From positions 37,087,155 through 37,151,154 of the forward strand of contig OX439009.1 of NCBI GenBank assembly GCA_949316495.1: a stretch of DNA of 64,000 nucleotides, read 5' to 3'. The DNA comes from Amphiduros pacificus. Its lineage: Eukaryota; Annelida; Polychaeta; Phyllodocida; Hesionidae. A model generated the notes under the pieces. It did no database searches and was not told where the DNA came from. It worked only from the letters and a program-made list of their open reading frames with translations. This document shows positions 47,501-58,511 of this stretch, one piece after another (position 1 is the stretch's first letter; every line of letters begins with the position of its first letter). The translations under genes were made by a program, and so were the position numbers.

Positions 47501-50500
47501 TACTTGTTCCTTGCCTGATGTTTTACCATCACATGGTGCCACCTGGTGTGTATTATAATTAGGATGCAGACAACCGGGAACCAGCTGAGTTAGAGTGTTC
47601 TTTACAAACTTTGATAACTTATAATCTGTAGTTATATTCATACTAGTGCATTTAAAACACTCAAGTGCAGAACCTGTAATCAAAAAAAGTTAAATTACAG
47701 TATTGATACATTGATGTTTGAAATAAAGTTGAAAATGATTTATAATCCCATATAAAACAATATATGATCTCTTCAGTTTGGAGATTGTTAAAATTGATCA
47801 AAAGAGTTTTTGATCAGAGTTTCAAAAATGCATGTCCAATCAGCATGTGTGATACATCTATGGAAAGCTCAAAAGATTTCAATTCTGAAAAATGTATTTT
47901 TTAGTGTGGTCACATGACTTAATTAGTATATTGATACCTCATGGATATGTGATTTTTTAATTTTACAGAGACTTAAATTGTTAAGTTTCTATGAGGAAGA
48001 GCAATAAACTCTAGCTGGATTTCATAATTTATATGCGAAAATTGAAAGATTATTGATTGTTTAAATGACATTCCAAAAAGTGGGCAGAGCTTGAAAATAA
48101 TATGATTTTAGACCACGCCCCCTTTTTCAAGTGTCTTTTACGAATTTAATAATTGTCCAATTATTTTTTTTGAAATATAAAAATAACCTAAAATGTTATG
48201 TAGTATCAGAATATCATATTATTTCTTACTTTACTTGAAAACTCTTTTTCTTTTATTCATTATGTAAAATTATACAAATAAGGTCTGTGATAAAATTTTT
48301 CAAAATAATTTTTAATCTGGAAAATTTGCAGGGTTTTAATGATAGACCAATTATTTGAGATATTATGATCAAACATGTTTAGAAACAGGAAGTAGATACT
48401 GAACATTGACAATCCTGAGTGGAAGAATTGAGGGCTATTTGTGCATGTGTGATATATATACGTAATTATGGTAATCACCAATTGTTAATATACTATTGAG
48501 TCTTTAAATAGGTCACTGTGACCTAGTTATTAAATATACTACGAGCCAACACTTGTTTAATCATTTATGCCAAGTTACATAAATATTCTTAAAGTCAAGA
48601 GAGCATAATCAATAAAAGTAAACATATTGATAGTCTTGACCTTGATCTTGACCGAAAGTAAAACAAAAAATCATCCAAACAAACAACCTTTATATGCACT
48701 TCACTTACCCATATTTTTGGAAGTTGTGACATGTCTAATATTTAAATAGGACAGTGTGACCTAGTTATATAGTTTATTCCACAAATTGTGAACAAACATA
48801 TTGTGCATCATAATTGCTGTTTGTAGTGTTTTGCCAAATATCACATTTATTAGGCTTTTGTGACATTGGAAATAGCTCAAGGTCATCCAATATTAGTCTT
48901 GTCCAAGCCCCTCATAGGAAGAGCATATGTAACAAATCACATTTATCAATATTGCTATAATGGTCACGGGCGGTGACACAGTTGGTTAGAGTGCCAGCTT
49001 ATTAGCACCAGTTCTTCTGTGGTGATCCAAAGGTCATGGGTTCGATCCCAAGCCATACTGAGATTGAATTCATGATACAATTTGACACATGAGCTGAGGC
49101 CCGTGCCAAAGGGTTAATCCGTTGTCCTTGTAAATCTGTTAATCTGTGGCGGGTTGTCATTCGGTCTCTGACCAAGTCCAGCATGCATTTCAATTGAAAG
49201 AACTTCCTTAGGGTGTTCCAAAATATCACTTTTTTGTCATAGAGCTAAGCACATTCGGATTCCTATTCCTATTGACAACAAAATAAAGTTCTGAAATTAC
49301 AAGTCTATACATATTTATTGTCAATAGGAATGGGAATCCAAATGTGCTTAGCTCTATGACGAAAAAGTGATATTTTGGAACACCCTAAACTTCCTGTTAA
49401 TCCAAGATGGCCTCCACTCAATAAGATGTGTGTTATTCCTCTGGCTTTTGGCTCAGATAACATGATATCAAAGGAAGAATTTCACATCCAATATATATGT
49501 TGTGACATTTTCAGCAGGTTTCATATCAACAATGTTTCTTCAATCATTATAGGACATTCAAAATTGAGAGTTAAAATGATCTTTGAAGTGGGCTGTCAAA
49601 ATTACTTCTTCAGTACAGTATTCAATTCATTGCGGGATTTAATTATAATTGGAATAGATTTCTGTTCAGGCTAACTATAATTGAACATTTGGCTTATCTA
49701 GAAGGATCTAATAAAAGTATTTATAATTTGGCCCATGTTCAGTTTGTAACACCTATCCTTTGATGTGCATTGGATACCTCCCACTGCCTGAATGATGAAT
49801 CACAGCTTCTCTTTGAACTGCATTTGACTCTTAGTGTAAAATATGGGTTTATTATATTTATTCATTATGAGCTCAACAACTTACCACATTGGCAAGATCT
49901 GCTCATATCAGTAACGTTATTGACTTACCCATAACAATGAGGTATATCACACCATCAGAAGTTTCTATTTGATGTCTTCTTATTGTATAATTCTATTTTT
50001 TGAACCCTAATTTGTTTCTCTTCTAGCAATATTGAATTTAATTTGAAACTTTATGTCAATATAAAAAGATTCTTGTGATTTATTTTAAGGCCTTTCACAT
50101 CTGTCCTTTGAAGGAAGTTTGACTTACTTTTGATATGAGTTCATGATTAAGATATGCCCTTTTGTCAATAAAATAATACCATTAGGAAACTTCCACTAGT
50201 TTTTATGTTTTTTTCGAAGATGTTTTGATAGCATTAAACGTACACATTAATAAAAAGTTAAGATTCATACATAAATAGTTGGTTATAGAATTATATTTAT
50301 AACAATTTCAAATCTATCAAATTTATCACCCAAGGCCTATATAGGTCTACAATTGTAGATCAACTTAGATCTTTGACATGGCTTTAACTTTATAAGTATT
50401 TATCATATCCTTTAATATTCTGACACCCATATATAATTATTATGCAAAGTGTTAAGGACATTTTAATCTCCATACACTAATTACTCAGCAAGCTATTAAT

Positions 50501-52350
50501 GTGGAGAATTCTGAAATTGTTTTAATTCAATTATCAAGCTGTCAAATATGCTCTCCTATTTATCACGTATGGTAGATATTTAGCAAGAAATATCCATTCC
50601 ATTGTATTGGGGGCCAAATGCTACTGGTTTTGAAACAAAGTGACACTAATATCATCACTATTAAATTGTCATTCTGTATGAAATTTATTGTTTACCATTG
50701 AGTGGCGACCAGTCAAAATGAACAGGAATTTCTTCCAGATGTATTGACGGGTCCCTTGGGAATGAGCTGAAAATCAAGGACCTGCGACATGACAATTTAG
50801 TGAGGCAGCAATATATCTGTTACAAATAGATCTCATCACGTAATGACTGAAATAATGTTGAAAGTGATGTAAAACCCCAAACAAACAAACAAAATTGCTA
50901 TAATATTTGAGAAAGTATAGCATTCACAAGCGAATTTGCTCCTGTACTAATTATGACCTTGACCTTGACCCAAGGTCATAAAAGTGCATCTGGATAAATT
51001 ACAATGAATACTAACTAACATTTACATAATAGCAAGATCAGATTTTCTCTTGTTTGTAAAGGAAAAGATACTTAATATAATGGAAGCTGTGACCTATATG
51101 ACCTTTTGTAGGTCACCCAAGATGGACCTGTCCTCGCTAATTATGGGTAGATCATATCAGCAAAGTCATATTCATATTGTTGTAATCCTTAAGAAAATAG
51201 GGCATTCACAAGCAAAGTTGCTTCAGTGTTAATCATGAGCTTGACCTAAGGTCACAAAAATGTGTACCACGGATAGTTTACTGATATTTACATGATATCA
51301 AGATCTAATCAGTCAGGATCGAACTGCCCTCCAACGGCTGATTGTCTTTGCATTTTGCCTCGTTTTGAACCACATGGCTACCATTCATAAATTGTATTGC
51401 TCAGTGTTTGTACATACGCCCGGACACTTCCGAAAACAGCTTTGTCTCGTCTACCATTGAAACCAACTGACAAATACATGTTTGATCCCAAATAACTTTT
51501 AATGGTGAAAAGTCAACCAGGGGGAAATGATCACATAATAAATCAGTTTGTCTAAACAGATTTCACAAACGTTTTGCCTTATTGAAATATGGAGTGAAGA
51601 TAGGAGTTTTGTACCTTCACTGATCAGTTATACTACAGATGGCGTAACAATCACGTTTAAAAGGAAATGTTCCATCTGGCGGAAAAGCGGTGGCTCGATC
51701 TTCACTGTGATCTTCTCTGATCTGTAAAGTCAGTGAATTGTGAGCACCTTTTTATACAACGCTGTGAGTTATTTTCTACGTTGTGAGTACGCGCACAGCA
51801 CGTTATAGGGATGTTGTGAGTACGTTGTGAGCACGTTATAAACTGACATTGTAATGATGTAGATCTGTGTACACCAGATATTTTTAGAACATTGTGATTA
51901 ACCATGAACCATAAGCATGTGCTCAGCATGTCGCAAGCGTGTACATATGTACCGTATATGTATGATACATATACATCCAGCTGTAAACAAACTCGGCTAT
52001 GTTTGGCCAAATCTAGTTACTCAGTTGGGATTATCCCATCAGCAACCTCTTACAGCATATCATCTGTTGGCATGCTATGTTGATTTTAAGTAATTTATTG
52101 GATGTGATAGTACATGCATATTCAAATGGATCTAAAACCCCTAAGCCACAATATAACTGCATATGATATAGTTTAACTGGTGGAATATATGTATATATAT
52201 AACCCTAGCTTAGTCATACAAAATTGCCCATAGCCTATCTCTACTTCACATCAACCAGGAAGTTAATATTATTTATGTCTACCTACCTGTATTTCCAACC
52301 AGAAAAAGGACCAGTAGGGAATAGAGAATTAACTCCTTTTTATCACTCAT
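41550..52350 (-). CDS. Five-exon Ly6-like cysteine-rich single-pass membrane protein
   Basis: Exons on the minus strand are 52287-52350, 47419-47673, 46668-46926, 43814-43986 and 41550-41770, all with GT-AG borders. Phases 1, 1, 2 and 1 agree at every junction and give 323 aa. Residues 1-21 are a signal peptide (MSDKKELILYSLLVLFLVGN). The ectodomain starts ALECFKCTS, like the LECYxC start of Ly6/uPAR domains, and ends CYCNEDGCTPEHCNPGD, like the C-terminal CN motif. Cys and NxS/T sequons lie between. Exon 4 carries a membrane helix (about 198-218) followed by a Cys cluster (CRGECCECCYPCSCYDHC) likely to be palmitoylated. Exon 5 is an acidic, Pro-rich cytoplasmic tail ending RNYMV. A surface receptor or adhesion role is inferred; the ligand is unknown. 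Introns 3 and 4 both begin in minisatellites. Intron 1 is 4.6 kb and holds a SINE and MITEs. Confidence 0.75.
41771..42749. other. Intron 4, distal part, with a dispersed repeat B copy
   Basis: Non-coding. 42600-42745 is an inverted copy of dispersed repeat B from 34.3/34.8 kb. The rest shows nothing recognisable. Confidence 0.4.
42750..43795. repeat. 22-bp minisatellite, about 47 copies, in intron 4
   Basis: The unit 'tgggatactattgtaggctg' plus 'gc' has many single-base variants (caggctggg, gggtgggatg, aatattg). The array stops about 20 bp from the exon-4 donor at 43813/43814. On the minus strand the repeats extend an ORF from exon 4, which is why a longer frame appears there. Confidence 0.95.
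44075..44914. mobile_element. pogo/Tigger-like non-autonomous transposon in intron 3
   Basis: The left end CAATTGACCCTCAATTTCCG and the complement of the right end CAGTCAACCCTCGTTAATCCG are inverted. The form CAGT.AACCCTCG..AATCCGACA is typical of pogo-type termini. TA lies on each side (44073-44074 and 44915-44916), the usual Tc1/mariner-pogo target. Further GACA/TCCGA motifs lie inside. No transposase frame remains in its 840 bp. Confidence 0.7.
44917..46128. other. Intron 3, middle part
   Basis: AT-rich, with no gene or recognised repeat. Confidence 0.3.
46129..46720. repeat. 55-bp tandem array made of the exon-3/intron-3 junction
   Basis: The anchor 'aagctt' recurs at 46174, 46229, 46284, 46339, 46394 (changed), 46449, 46504, 46559, 46614 and 46669, each exactly 55 bp apart. 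The last copy is the end of exon 3 and its donor (minus strand AAGCTTG|GTAAGTGCACG). Units at 46504, 46559 and 46614, and also 46339, keep 'cttaccaagctt', that is, GGTAAG donors. The units at 46394 and 46449 read GGTTAG, and the three furthest have lost the site. Confidence 0.95.
48963..49165 (+). repeat. tRNA-derived SINE, head and body
   Basis: Box A-like 'tgacacagttggttagagtg' and box B 'gggttcgatccc' are followed by the body shared with the 20.2-kb copy (gagctgaggcccgtgccaaa). The tail half is missing. Confidence 0.85.
49209..49387. mobile_element. 179-bp hAT-type MITE, near-perfect hairpin
   Basis: It begins TAGGGTGTTCCAAAATATCA and ends with the complement. The arms run ~70 bp with only a few mismatches. 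The 8-bp AACTTCCT is duplicated exactly on both sides (49201-49208 and 49388-49395). An 8-bp duplication with TAGGG termini fits the hAT superfamily. Confidence 0.85.
50770..50894 (+). repeat. tRNA-derived SINE, tail half
   Basis: 'ggacctgcgacatgacaatt' through 'gatgtaaaaccccaaacaaa' matches the 3' half of the SINE family, with the A/C-rich tail. Confidence 0.8.
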
Positions 52351-53164
52351 TTCAGGTTTAGTTGTTTCTGCTTCTGTATTGTTATAACTATTATTATTAC
52401 ATCAATCCTTTGGAGACACACTTATCAAACTCGATTAAACTCTTGTTAGTAGGAAGATGTGAAGAGCGATGTGTTTGGATCCCAGCGCCAGGAAAATTCT
52501 GTTTTTCTTTCCGCCTCGTCGGTTCACTGCACTGCCACAGAGTACAAGTCTCTCCCACGAGAAAACTACATTATTCAATAATTTTTTTTCATGATTGCAA
52601 AATATTGCATTTGACGGTAAACTGAAGGATATATTGAATCAAGGATTTGTCTCGAGGTGCTTGTTGAGTTTGATAATTCGTAACATATTTGACAATATTC
52701 CACAAGTTACCGTGATTCCTCTGACCTACTATGACCTCTGACCTACTATCTCAAATTTACAACAAGGAAGGAGGAAATTTCCATTTGTTTATTGTTGGGT
52801 TTTTGTCTGTATAATCATATTCTGCAATAGGCGAGCCGTGATGTTGTCTCACTTTGGAATTTAATAATTAAATCAAGTTGGACAAATGCCAATGTGATGG
52901 TGCATTACAGATGTGCTGGAAGATATTTCACAGTTCACAGTTCATTTTTCAAATTTTTTTCTCCGAAAATTTGACTTTGCGTTACAGTTTAATTAGAAAA
53001 CATATGACGCAATGCTTCAATTATTTTCAAATTTTCAGGGATTACTACCAGGGGATATATATATTGCCACAAAAAATCCCAATGCACAAAAATAAATTTA
53101 AAGGTGAAAAAAGAATTGTTGAAATTGGACTTTGAAAAAAAACCCAATATTATATATTCTGCAA
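52351..53164. other. Upstream flank of the receptor gene
   Basis: The 5' UTR and promoter of the receptor gene should lie here. No convincing TATA box or other site is identified, and no gene is seen. Confidence 0.3.
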
Positions 53165-54210
53165 TTAAAAATAATTATGAGAGCTGTTTCAATGGTGGTT
53201 TCCTTTATAGGGATTCATCTATAGGGTCCCTAGTATCTTCCAGAATTGTTCACCAATTGATCAATTATCAGAAGGGGTTGAATTAAGAGGTCATGAGAAA
53301 GAAATTAAAAATCTATAATTTATACATTATTTTTTCAATATGAGAGATCTTTCAATGATGTTTTCCTTTATAGGATTCATCTATAGGGTACATAGTATCT
53401 GCCCAAATTTTTCGTTAATTGAGCATTTAGTATAAGGGGTTGAACAAAGAGGTCAAACATGAAATATTTGAAAAATTAACCCATTTTTAACTGATTTTAG
53501 TGGGATATATTTTTCATATGAGGGATGTTTCAATGGTGTTGTCCTTTATAGAAATTCAGTAATATGGTGTGTAATACCTTCATTAATTTTTCACTAATTG
53601 AGCAACTAATATAAGGGGTTGATTTAGGAGGTCAAATATAGATATATTACAAAATCATCAAATTTTGACTGTTTTTAGCATGATATTTTTTCAATATGAG
53701 AGTCATTTCAATGTTGTTGTCCTTTACAGGGAATCATATTTAGGGTACCTAGTACCTTCCTGATTTTTTCACTAATTGAGCAATTTATATAACGGGTTAA
53801 ATCCCAAAATTATAATGTGTTTTTTACACCAGAAATATTCCATATGAGATATGTTTCGATTGTCTTGTCCTTTACAGGATATCATCTACACGGTATCTAG
53901 TACCTCCCTGAATTTTACACTAATTGAGAAATTTTTTAAGGGGTTGAATTAGGAGGCCAAACTTGTAAAAAAAATGAAAAACTCTCAAAATTTTATTGTT
54001 TTTTTGCACAAAGATTTTTTTATATGAGGGTCATTTCAATGTTGTTTTCCTTTTCAGGGAACCATCTACAGGGTACCAAGTACCTCCTTGAATTTTCCAC
54101 TAATTGAGCAATTTTTTTAAGGGGTTGAATTAGGAGGTCAAAAAATGAAAAATTCTCATAATTTTATTGTTTTTTTGCACAACGATTTTTTTATATGAGG
54201 GTCGTGACAT
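53165..54210 (+). repeat. ~170-bp diverged tandem (satellite-like) array, 6-7 monomers
   Basis: The block 'atgag.g..atttcaatg.tgtt.tcctttatagg.attcat' followed by 'gggtac.tagtacctt' and 'ttgagcaattta.ataaggggtt' starts at about 53179, 53341, 53519, 53694, 53844, 54024 and 54195. It ends at the first exon of the nuclease gene and may be a subterminal part of that transposon. Confidence 0.8.
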
Positions 54211-54216
54211 CATAGT

Positions 54217-56650
54217 CCAATTTCAACAAAAGAGGACGATATGAGCAGAAATTGGCAGTTGTAGGGTTGGACAATTGCCCATTCCAATATCCATCTTCAG
54301 TTTGGGAAGATGCCCCATCGAATTGGCCTGATGTGCAGTATCCTGACATTTATAGCTATCTTGTTGAAAGCCCAGGTATGGATTGTGTTGATTTCTATCA
54401 TTATGTGCAAAATTCATGTAGATTTTGACCACCTTTAAAACGATTTTGAGATTGCAATTGGTGGGCGAAAATACAGTCATTTCATGCATGTTTCATAATA
54501 AGGAATACAAGAAACCAGATTCTCATGTTTAGCTGTGATGATTGCATTCTCCTCTCGTTAGTTTATTTGGGAAATTAAGTAGTCAGGTTTGTAGAAAATC
54601 AAATTCTGTACAGTTTAGAAGATATTACCAAATGATTCCATGAGGGTCTCTTACTGTCAAGAATGGCCAAAAATTGACAAAGTTTGAGATTTTTTTCTCA
54701 CAAAGAAATATTCATTCAGTTGATGCCTTCAAAGGCACTGATGCTCGCAGAAACAGAAGAGATGTCAGAAAGTGGAGAGATGTCAGAAAATGTTCATGAG
54801 ATCAATAAGATCTATCCTTTCAAAGTTTGAGAATATTTATCGATGTAGTCTGAAGCACAAAATATGGATATAAAGAAGCACACTCCAGTTCTGTTTCATA
54901 ATGATTTAACTTTGGCTTTTTAATTGTTCCAGGTGTCTACACCAAACAAGCGATGAAAAACTACCGTAGCACAGATTCATGGAAAATGTTGCAGGCTGGA
55001 TGGATACAGACAGTGTACCACATGAAGACAAACAGTGGCAAACTGTGTTCAAGGTCAGAGTGATGCCGTCGATGAGGGTCAATGACCCACCCCACAACAC
55101 TTGGACAGCTGTGGATAAGGATGGAACAGTAATCACTGCCCATTGCACATGCAAAGCTGGGTAAGAAATTTTATTTAATTAATTAGTAAATTGATCAAAT
55201 GTGCCATACTGCAATAGGTATTGATTGTTTTGTTTTATTGTAAATTAAGCTTATACAATGCAATCTGATGAGATTAATATTAATTATTTATATATTTATA
55301 AAAAAAGTTTAATCAATTTTTATTTTGGTGTTTTCAGATTAGGAGAGTCATGCTATCATGTGGGTGCCTTACTTCACAAAATAGAATATGCAAACAGGAT
55401 GGGGTACAACAAACAGACCTGTACAGATTTACCCTGTGTGTGGAACGACTTTGTACGCCATGTCGCACCAGCCCAAATCATGGACATCACTTTCCACAAC
55501 AAGGATGCAATAAATAAATTGAAGAATGGCAAGAAAGCTCCAGTGACACCACCCACGCAAGAACACAAAAACTTGCTGGCCATGATGGCAACTTTGCCCA
55601 ACAAACCTGTTGTGCTCAGCACTTACAGTAACTTCGCACACCATTTCAAGAGTAGTCCAATTAAAGAAAGTAAGAAGCAGCTGCCAGTTGACCTGAGGTC
55701 ATTTCATGGGAAAAAGACATTCTCGAGGAAAAGCTGACTGACATCATGTCAGAAATCAAAACCAATAATGTGGAGATAAGTTATTTGCAGGCCATGACAC
55801 AGAAGCAGGCCACTTCCCTGACATGGCATTGGATGAGGGCAGGTCGAATCACCAGTTCTACCTGTTATGATGTCATGCATACAAATTGATTGAGTCCTTC
55901 GAAATCTTTGGTACGCATAATTTGTAGTAATATCCCAAACAACATCCAGATGCCACAGATAATGTATGGACGAAAAAAATGAGGCACAGGATCTCATAGA
56001 GTACAAGGACCTGTTAGTTGACCACACAGATGTGCAGGTACACTCATGTGGTTTATCCATTATGGAGGAGTTCCCACTTATTGGATCATCCCCAGATGGA
56101 ATTGTGAGCTGTACCTGCTGCGGCACACGGGTAGTGGAAATCAAATGCCCATATTCGCAAAAGAACCATTCAGAACTAGAAATCTATGCCGACAAGAACA
56201 GTGAATTCAACCCAGATGGTACAGTGAATACCAAGCATAGATACTACACGCAGATGCAGACCCACATGCTTGTTCATGATGTTGACATTTGTGATTTTGT
56301 TGTGTGGACCCCCAACATTACATTAGTTAAAACTGTACACCGAGACACTGAATTTGGATTAGACATTGTACGTAGCTGCTTAAAATTCTTCAGACAGGCT
56401 GTGCTGCCTGAATTAATTATCTGTGAACTTGAATAGGCACCAGTAGAGAAAAAGGAGGAGGAAAGCATTTTGTGTGTGTCAGGGAACTGATGATGGACGG
56501 GTTATGATAATGTGTGACAACTTTCATTGCGAGTATCAATGGTTTCATCTGGAGTGCTTAAGGAGGAAAACTGTGCCAAAAGGTGATTGGTTTTGTAAAT
56601 ACTTTAAGAAAGAAAACACAAAACCTGCAAAACGACAAAGAAGAAAATGA
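54217..56650 (+). pseudogene. SWIM-YqaJ-PHD nuclease gene of the transposon
   Basis: Three exons: about 54217-54375, 54933-55160 and 55338-56650, with GT-AG borders that fit in phase. Exon 1 ends WPDVQYPDIYSYLVESPG and exon 2 continues VYTKQAMKNYRS. The SWIM zinc finger spans the second intron (CTC..LGESCYHVGALL). The YqaJ (lambda exonuclease-like) core keeps its catalytic residues: GSSPDGIVSC then VVEIKCPYS. The C-terminus is a PHD finger (FCVCQGTDDG, MCDNFHCEYQWFHLECL, GDWFCKYF), with Phe where the last zinc-binding Cys belongs. Frame changes near 55045, near 55735, between 55735 and 55966, and before the PHD part show it is no longer functional. Such proteins likely process DNA ends during transposition (inference). 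Confidence 0.8.
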
Positions 56651-57003
56651 ATTGATTATAAATGACAAGAGAAACAACATTCTTTTATGACTATACCATA
56701 AAATTTAATGTGATAAGATTTGTCATATGTTTTTGATGATAAATAGGATTTTGTATTTTTGAGAGGTACACTTAGTGTGGTTTTATTGTGCATAATAAAC
56801 TTGCAGTATATTCTAATAAGGCATCAATGTCTACATAGTTTAATACAAACAGATGATTGAGATCTGACAAATATTGTGACAAATCAATTGCTATTAATTG
56901 GTTAAATGTTGGAAATATTTGTGATATTCATAAATTCAATGCTCAATAAGTATACTTGTGATAATGTACATTATAAAGATTTTTATTATTTTCAATTTAG
57001 TTT

Positions 57004-57200
57004 TATGATCGGTTGAAAATTGTGATATTGTACATGATAAAGGTTTTATTATTTTCAATTTAGTTTTTGTGTCATCAATGTAGAAAGTTATATTCATTTA
57101 AAGTTGTGCTTGGGGGTGGAATTTTTTCTGTCATTCTGTCTGTCCGTTTCCCGTCATTGCCAATTACCAAACCAAGTCATAGTTTGTTTCCCAGATGTTT
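57004..57200 (+). repeat. ~160-bp direct duplication between the two transposon genes, copy 1
   Basis: It contains 'ttattattttcaatttagtt', 'gtcatcaatgtagaaagtta' and 'tctgtccgtttcccgtcatt'. The second copy is at 58241-58395. Smaller pieces recur at 57225-57310. The LINE lies between the copies. Confidence 0.85.
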
Positions 57201-57352
57201 GAAACATTTGTGATATTCATAAATTCAATGCTCAATAAGTATACCTTTAGTTTTAGGATATCTGTGTACATTATAAAGATTTTATTATTTTCAATCTAGT
57301 TTTAGCAATGAACTATGATGTTATGATCGGTTAAAAAAAATTGTTATATTGT

Positions 57353-58192
57353 ACATAACCCTGCTCTGTCCCACACCTCAGGCTTTACAGTCTCTTATTA
57401 GGGTATGTGAGGATTATGGAAATGAGTATAGTGTTAAGTTCAATGAAAAGAAAACTGTAATCATATGTTTTGGTAAGGATGAACATACAAATGATATGAT
57501 GATGAATGGAAAGAAGTTAGAATGGTCCAGTGAAGTAAAGCATTTAGGTAACTATCTAAACAGGCATGGGATCTTACTAGCAAAGATATTGATGATATAT
57601 GTATTGCTTGGAATAAGGCAGTGCGTAATGTGTGGAAAGTATCTAATATGTGTCATACAAGGTTTCTTCCTTATCTAATGAATTCTTTGTATATATATGA
57701 TCAACTTGCAGCTCGATTTGCTAAATTTTATAATGTAATGAAGTGTAGCAAAAATAAGGTGCTTGCCTATTTAGCCAGACGAGCACAATTTTCATCTAAA
57801 ACTACTGTAGGCAGGAATCTTGCTCATATAAATGTGAAGTATGGAAGCAAATTGTGGATGAATGATTACAATCACAATGATTTTTAAGCTCTACTTCATA
57901 GAGCTAGTGTTTATAAGGAGGTTGAGCAAATTGGTACATTCATGAGAGAATGTTGCCTCATCAGGGATGGAGAAATGTTTGCTGAAGGTGTTGATAAAGA
58001 GGAGGTGATTTCAATTATAACAGATATAAGCTGTGTTTAGATATATTATGATATCACTAAGAAACACACTACAGTATTTTTAACTATATAAATCATGTAA
58101 CTAGAACATAAATACAACTCTATTATGATTATTATTTATTTAATTTATTTATATGTGTACCATGTATTCCTTTTATATATGTACGAAATAAA

Positions 58193-58236
<44 letters not shown>
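57353..58236 (+). pseudogene. 5'-truncated LINE inserted in the transposon
   Basis: The frame at 57355-57570 reads PQALQSLIRVCEDYGNEYSV then FNEKKTVIICFGKD and VKHLGNYL, typical of the region after the RT active site. The text then jumps to SKDIDDICIAWNKAVRNVWK (near 57580, another frame), so a middle segment is deleted. The C-terminal frame at 57621-57886 continues NSLYIYDQLAARFAKFYNVM. The copy ends in a long (TA)n tract. ATAAC at 57357 and 58236 may be the target duplication. Confidence 0.75.

Positions 58237-58239
<3 letters not shown>
58196..58239. repeat. (TA)n microsatellite at the LINE 3' end
   Basis: About 21 TA units following 'aaataaagaa', probably grown from the LINE tail. Confidence 0.95.
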
Positions 58240-58240
<1 letters not shown>

Positions 58241-58395
58241 CAAAAGTTTTGTTATTTTCAATTTCGTTTTTGTGTCATCAATGTAGAAAGTTATATTATT
58301 TTAAAACTGTGCTTGGGGGCAGAAATATTCTGTCATGCTGTCTGTCCGTTTCCCGTCATTGTCAATTACCAAACCAAGTCATAATTTGTTCACAG
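58241..58395 (+). repeat. ~160-bp direct duplication, copy 2
   Basis: Second copy of the block at 57004-57200, roughly 90% alike by eye. Confidence 0.85.
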
Positions 58396-58511
58396 TTGAA
58401 GTAATACATTGTGAATAATGAAATAACAATTGATTGTCCTGCTGTTTTCCTAAATCACTTTATTAAGAAGACATCACTGATCAAAATTAGTTGTCACAAT
58501 ACTTGGACTCA

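Larger units (their letters stand above)
48500..51310 (+). repeat. Intron 1 dispersed repeats rich in AGGTCA/TGACCT
   Basis: Diverged direct repeats share 'tttaaatagg.ca.tgtgacctagttat' (48502 and 48741). A ~280-bp pair (50930 and 51205) shares 'gcattcacaagc.aa.ttgct', 'gaccttgacc' and 'tttaca..at..caagat'. It is interrupted by a SINE and a hAT-type MITE. No coding content. Confidence 0.45.
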
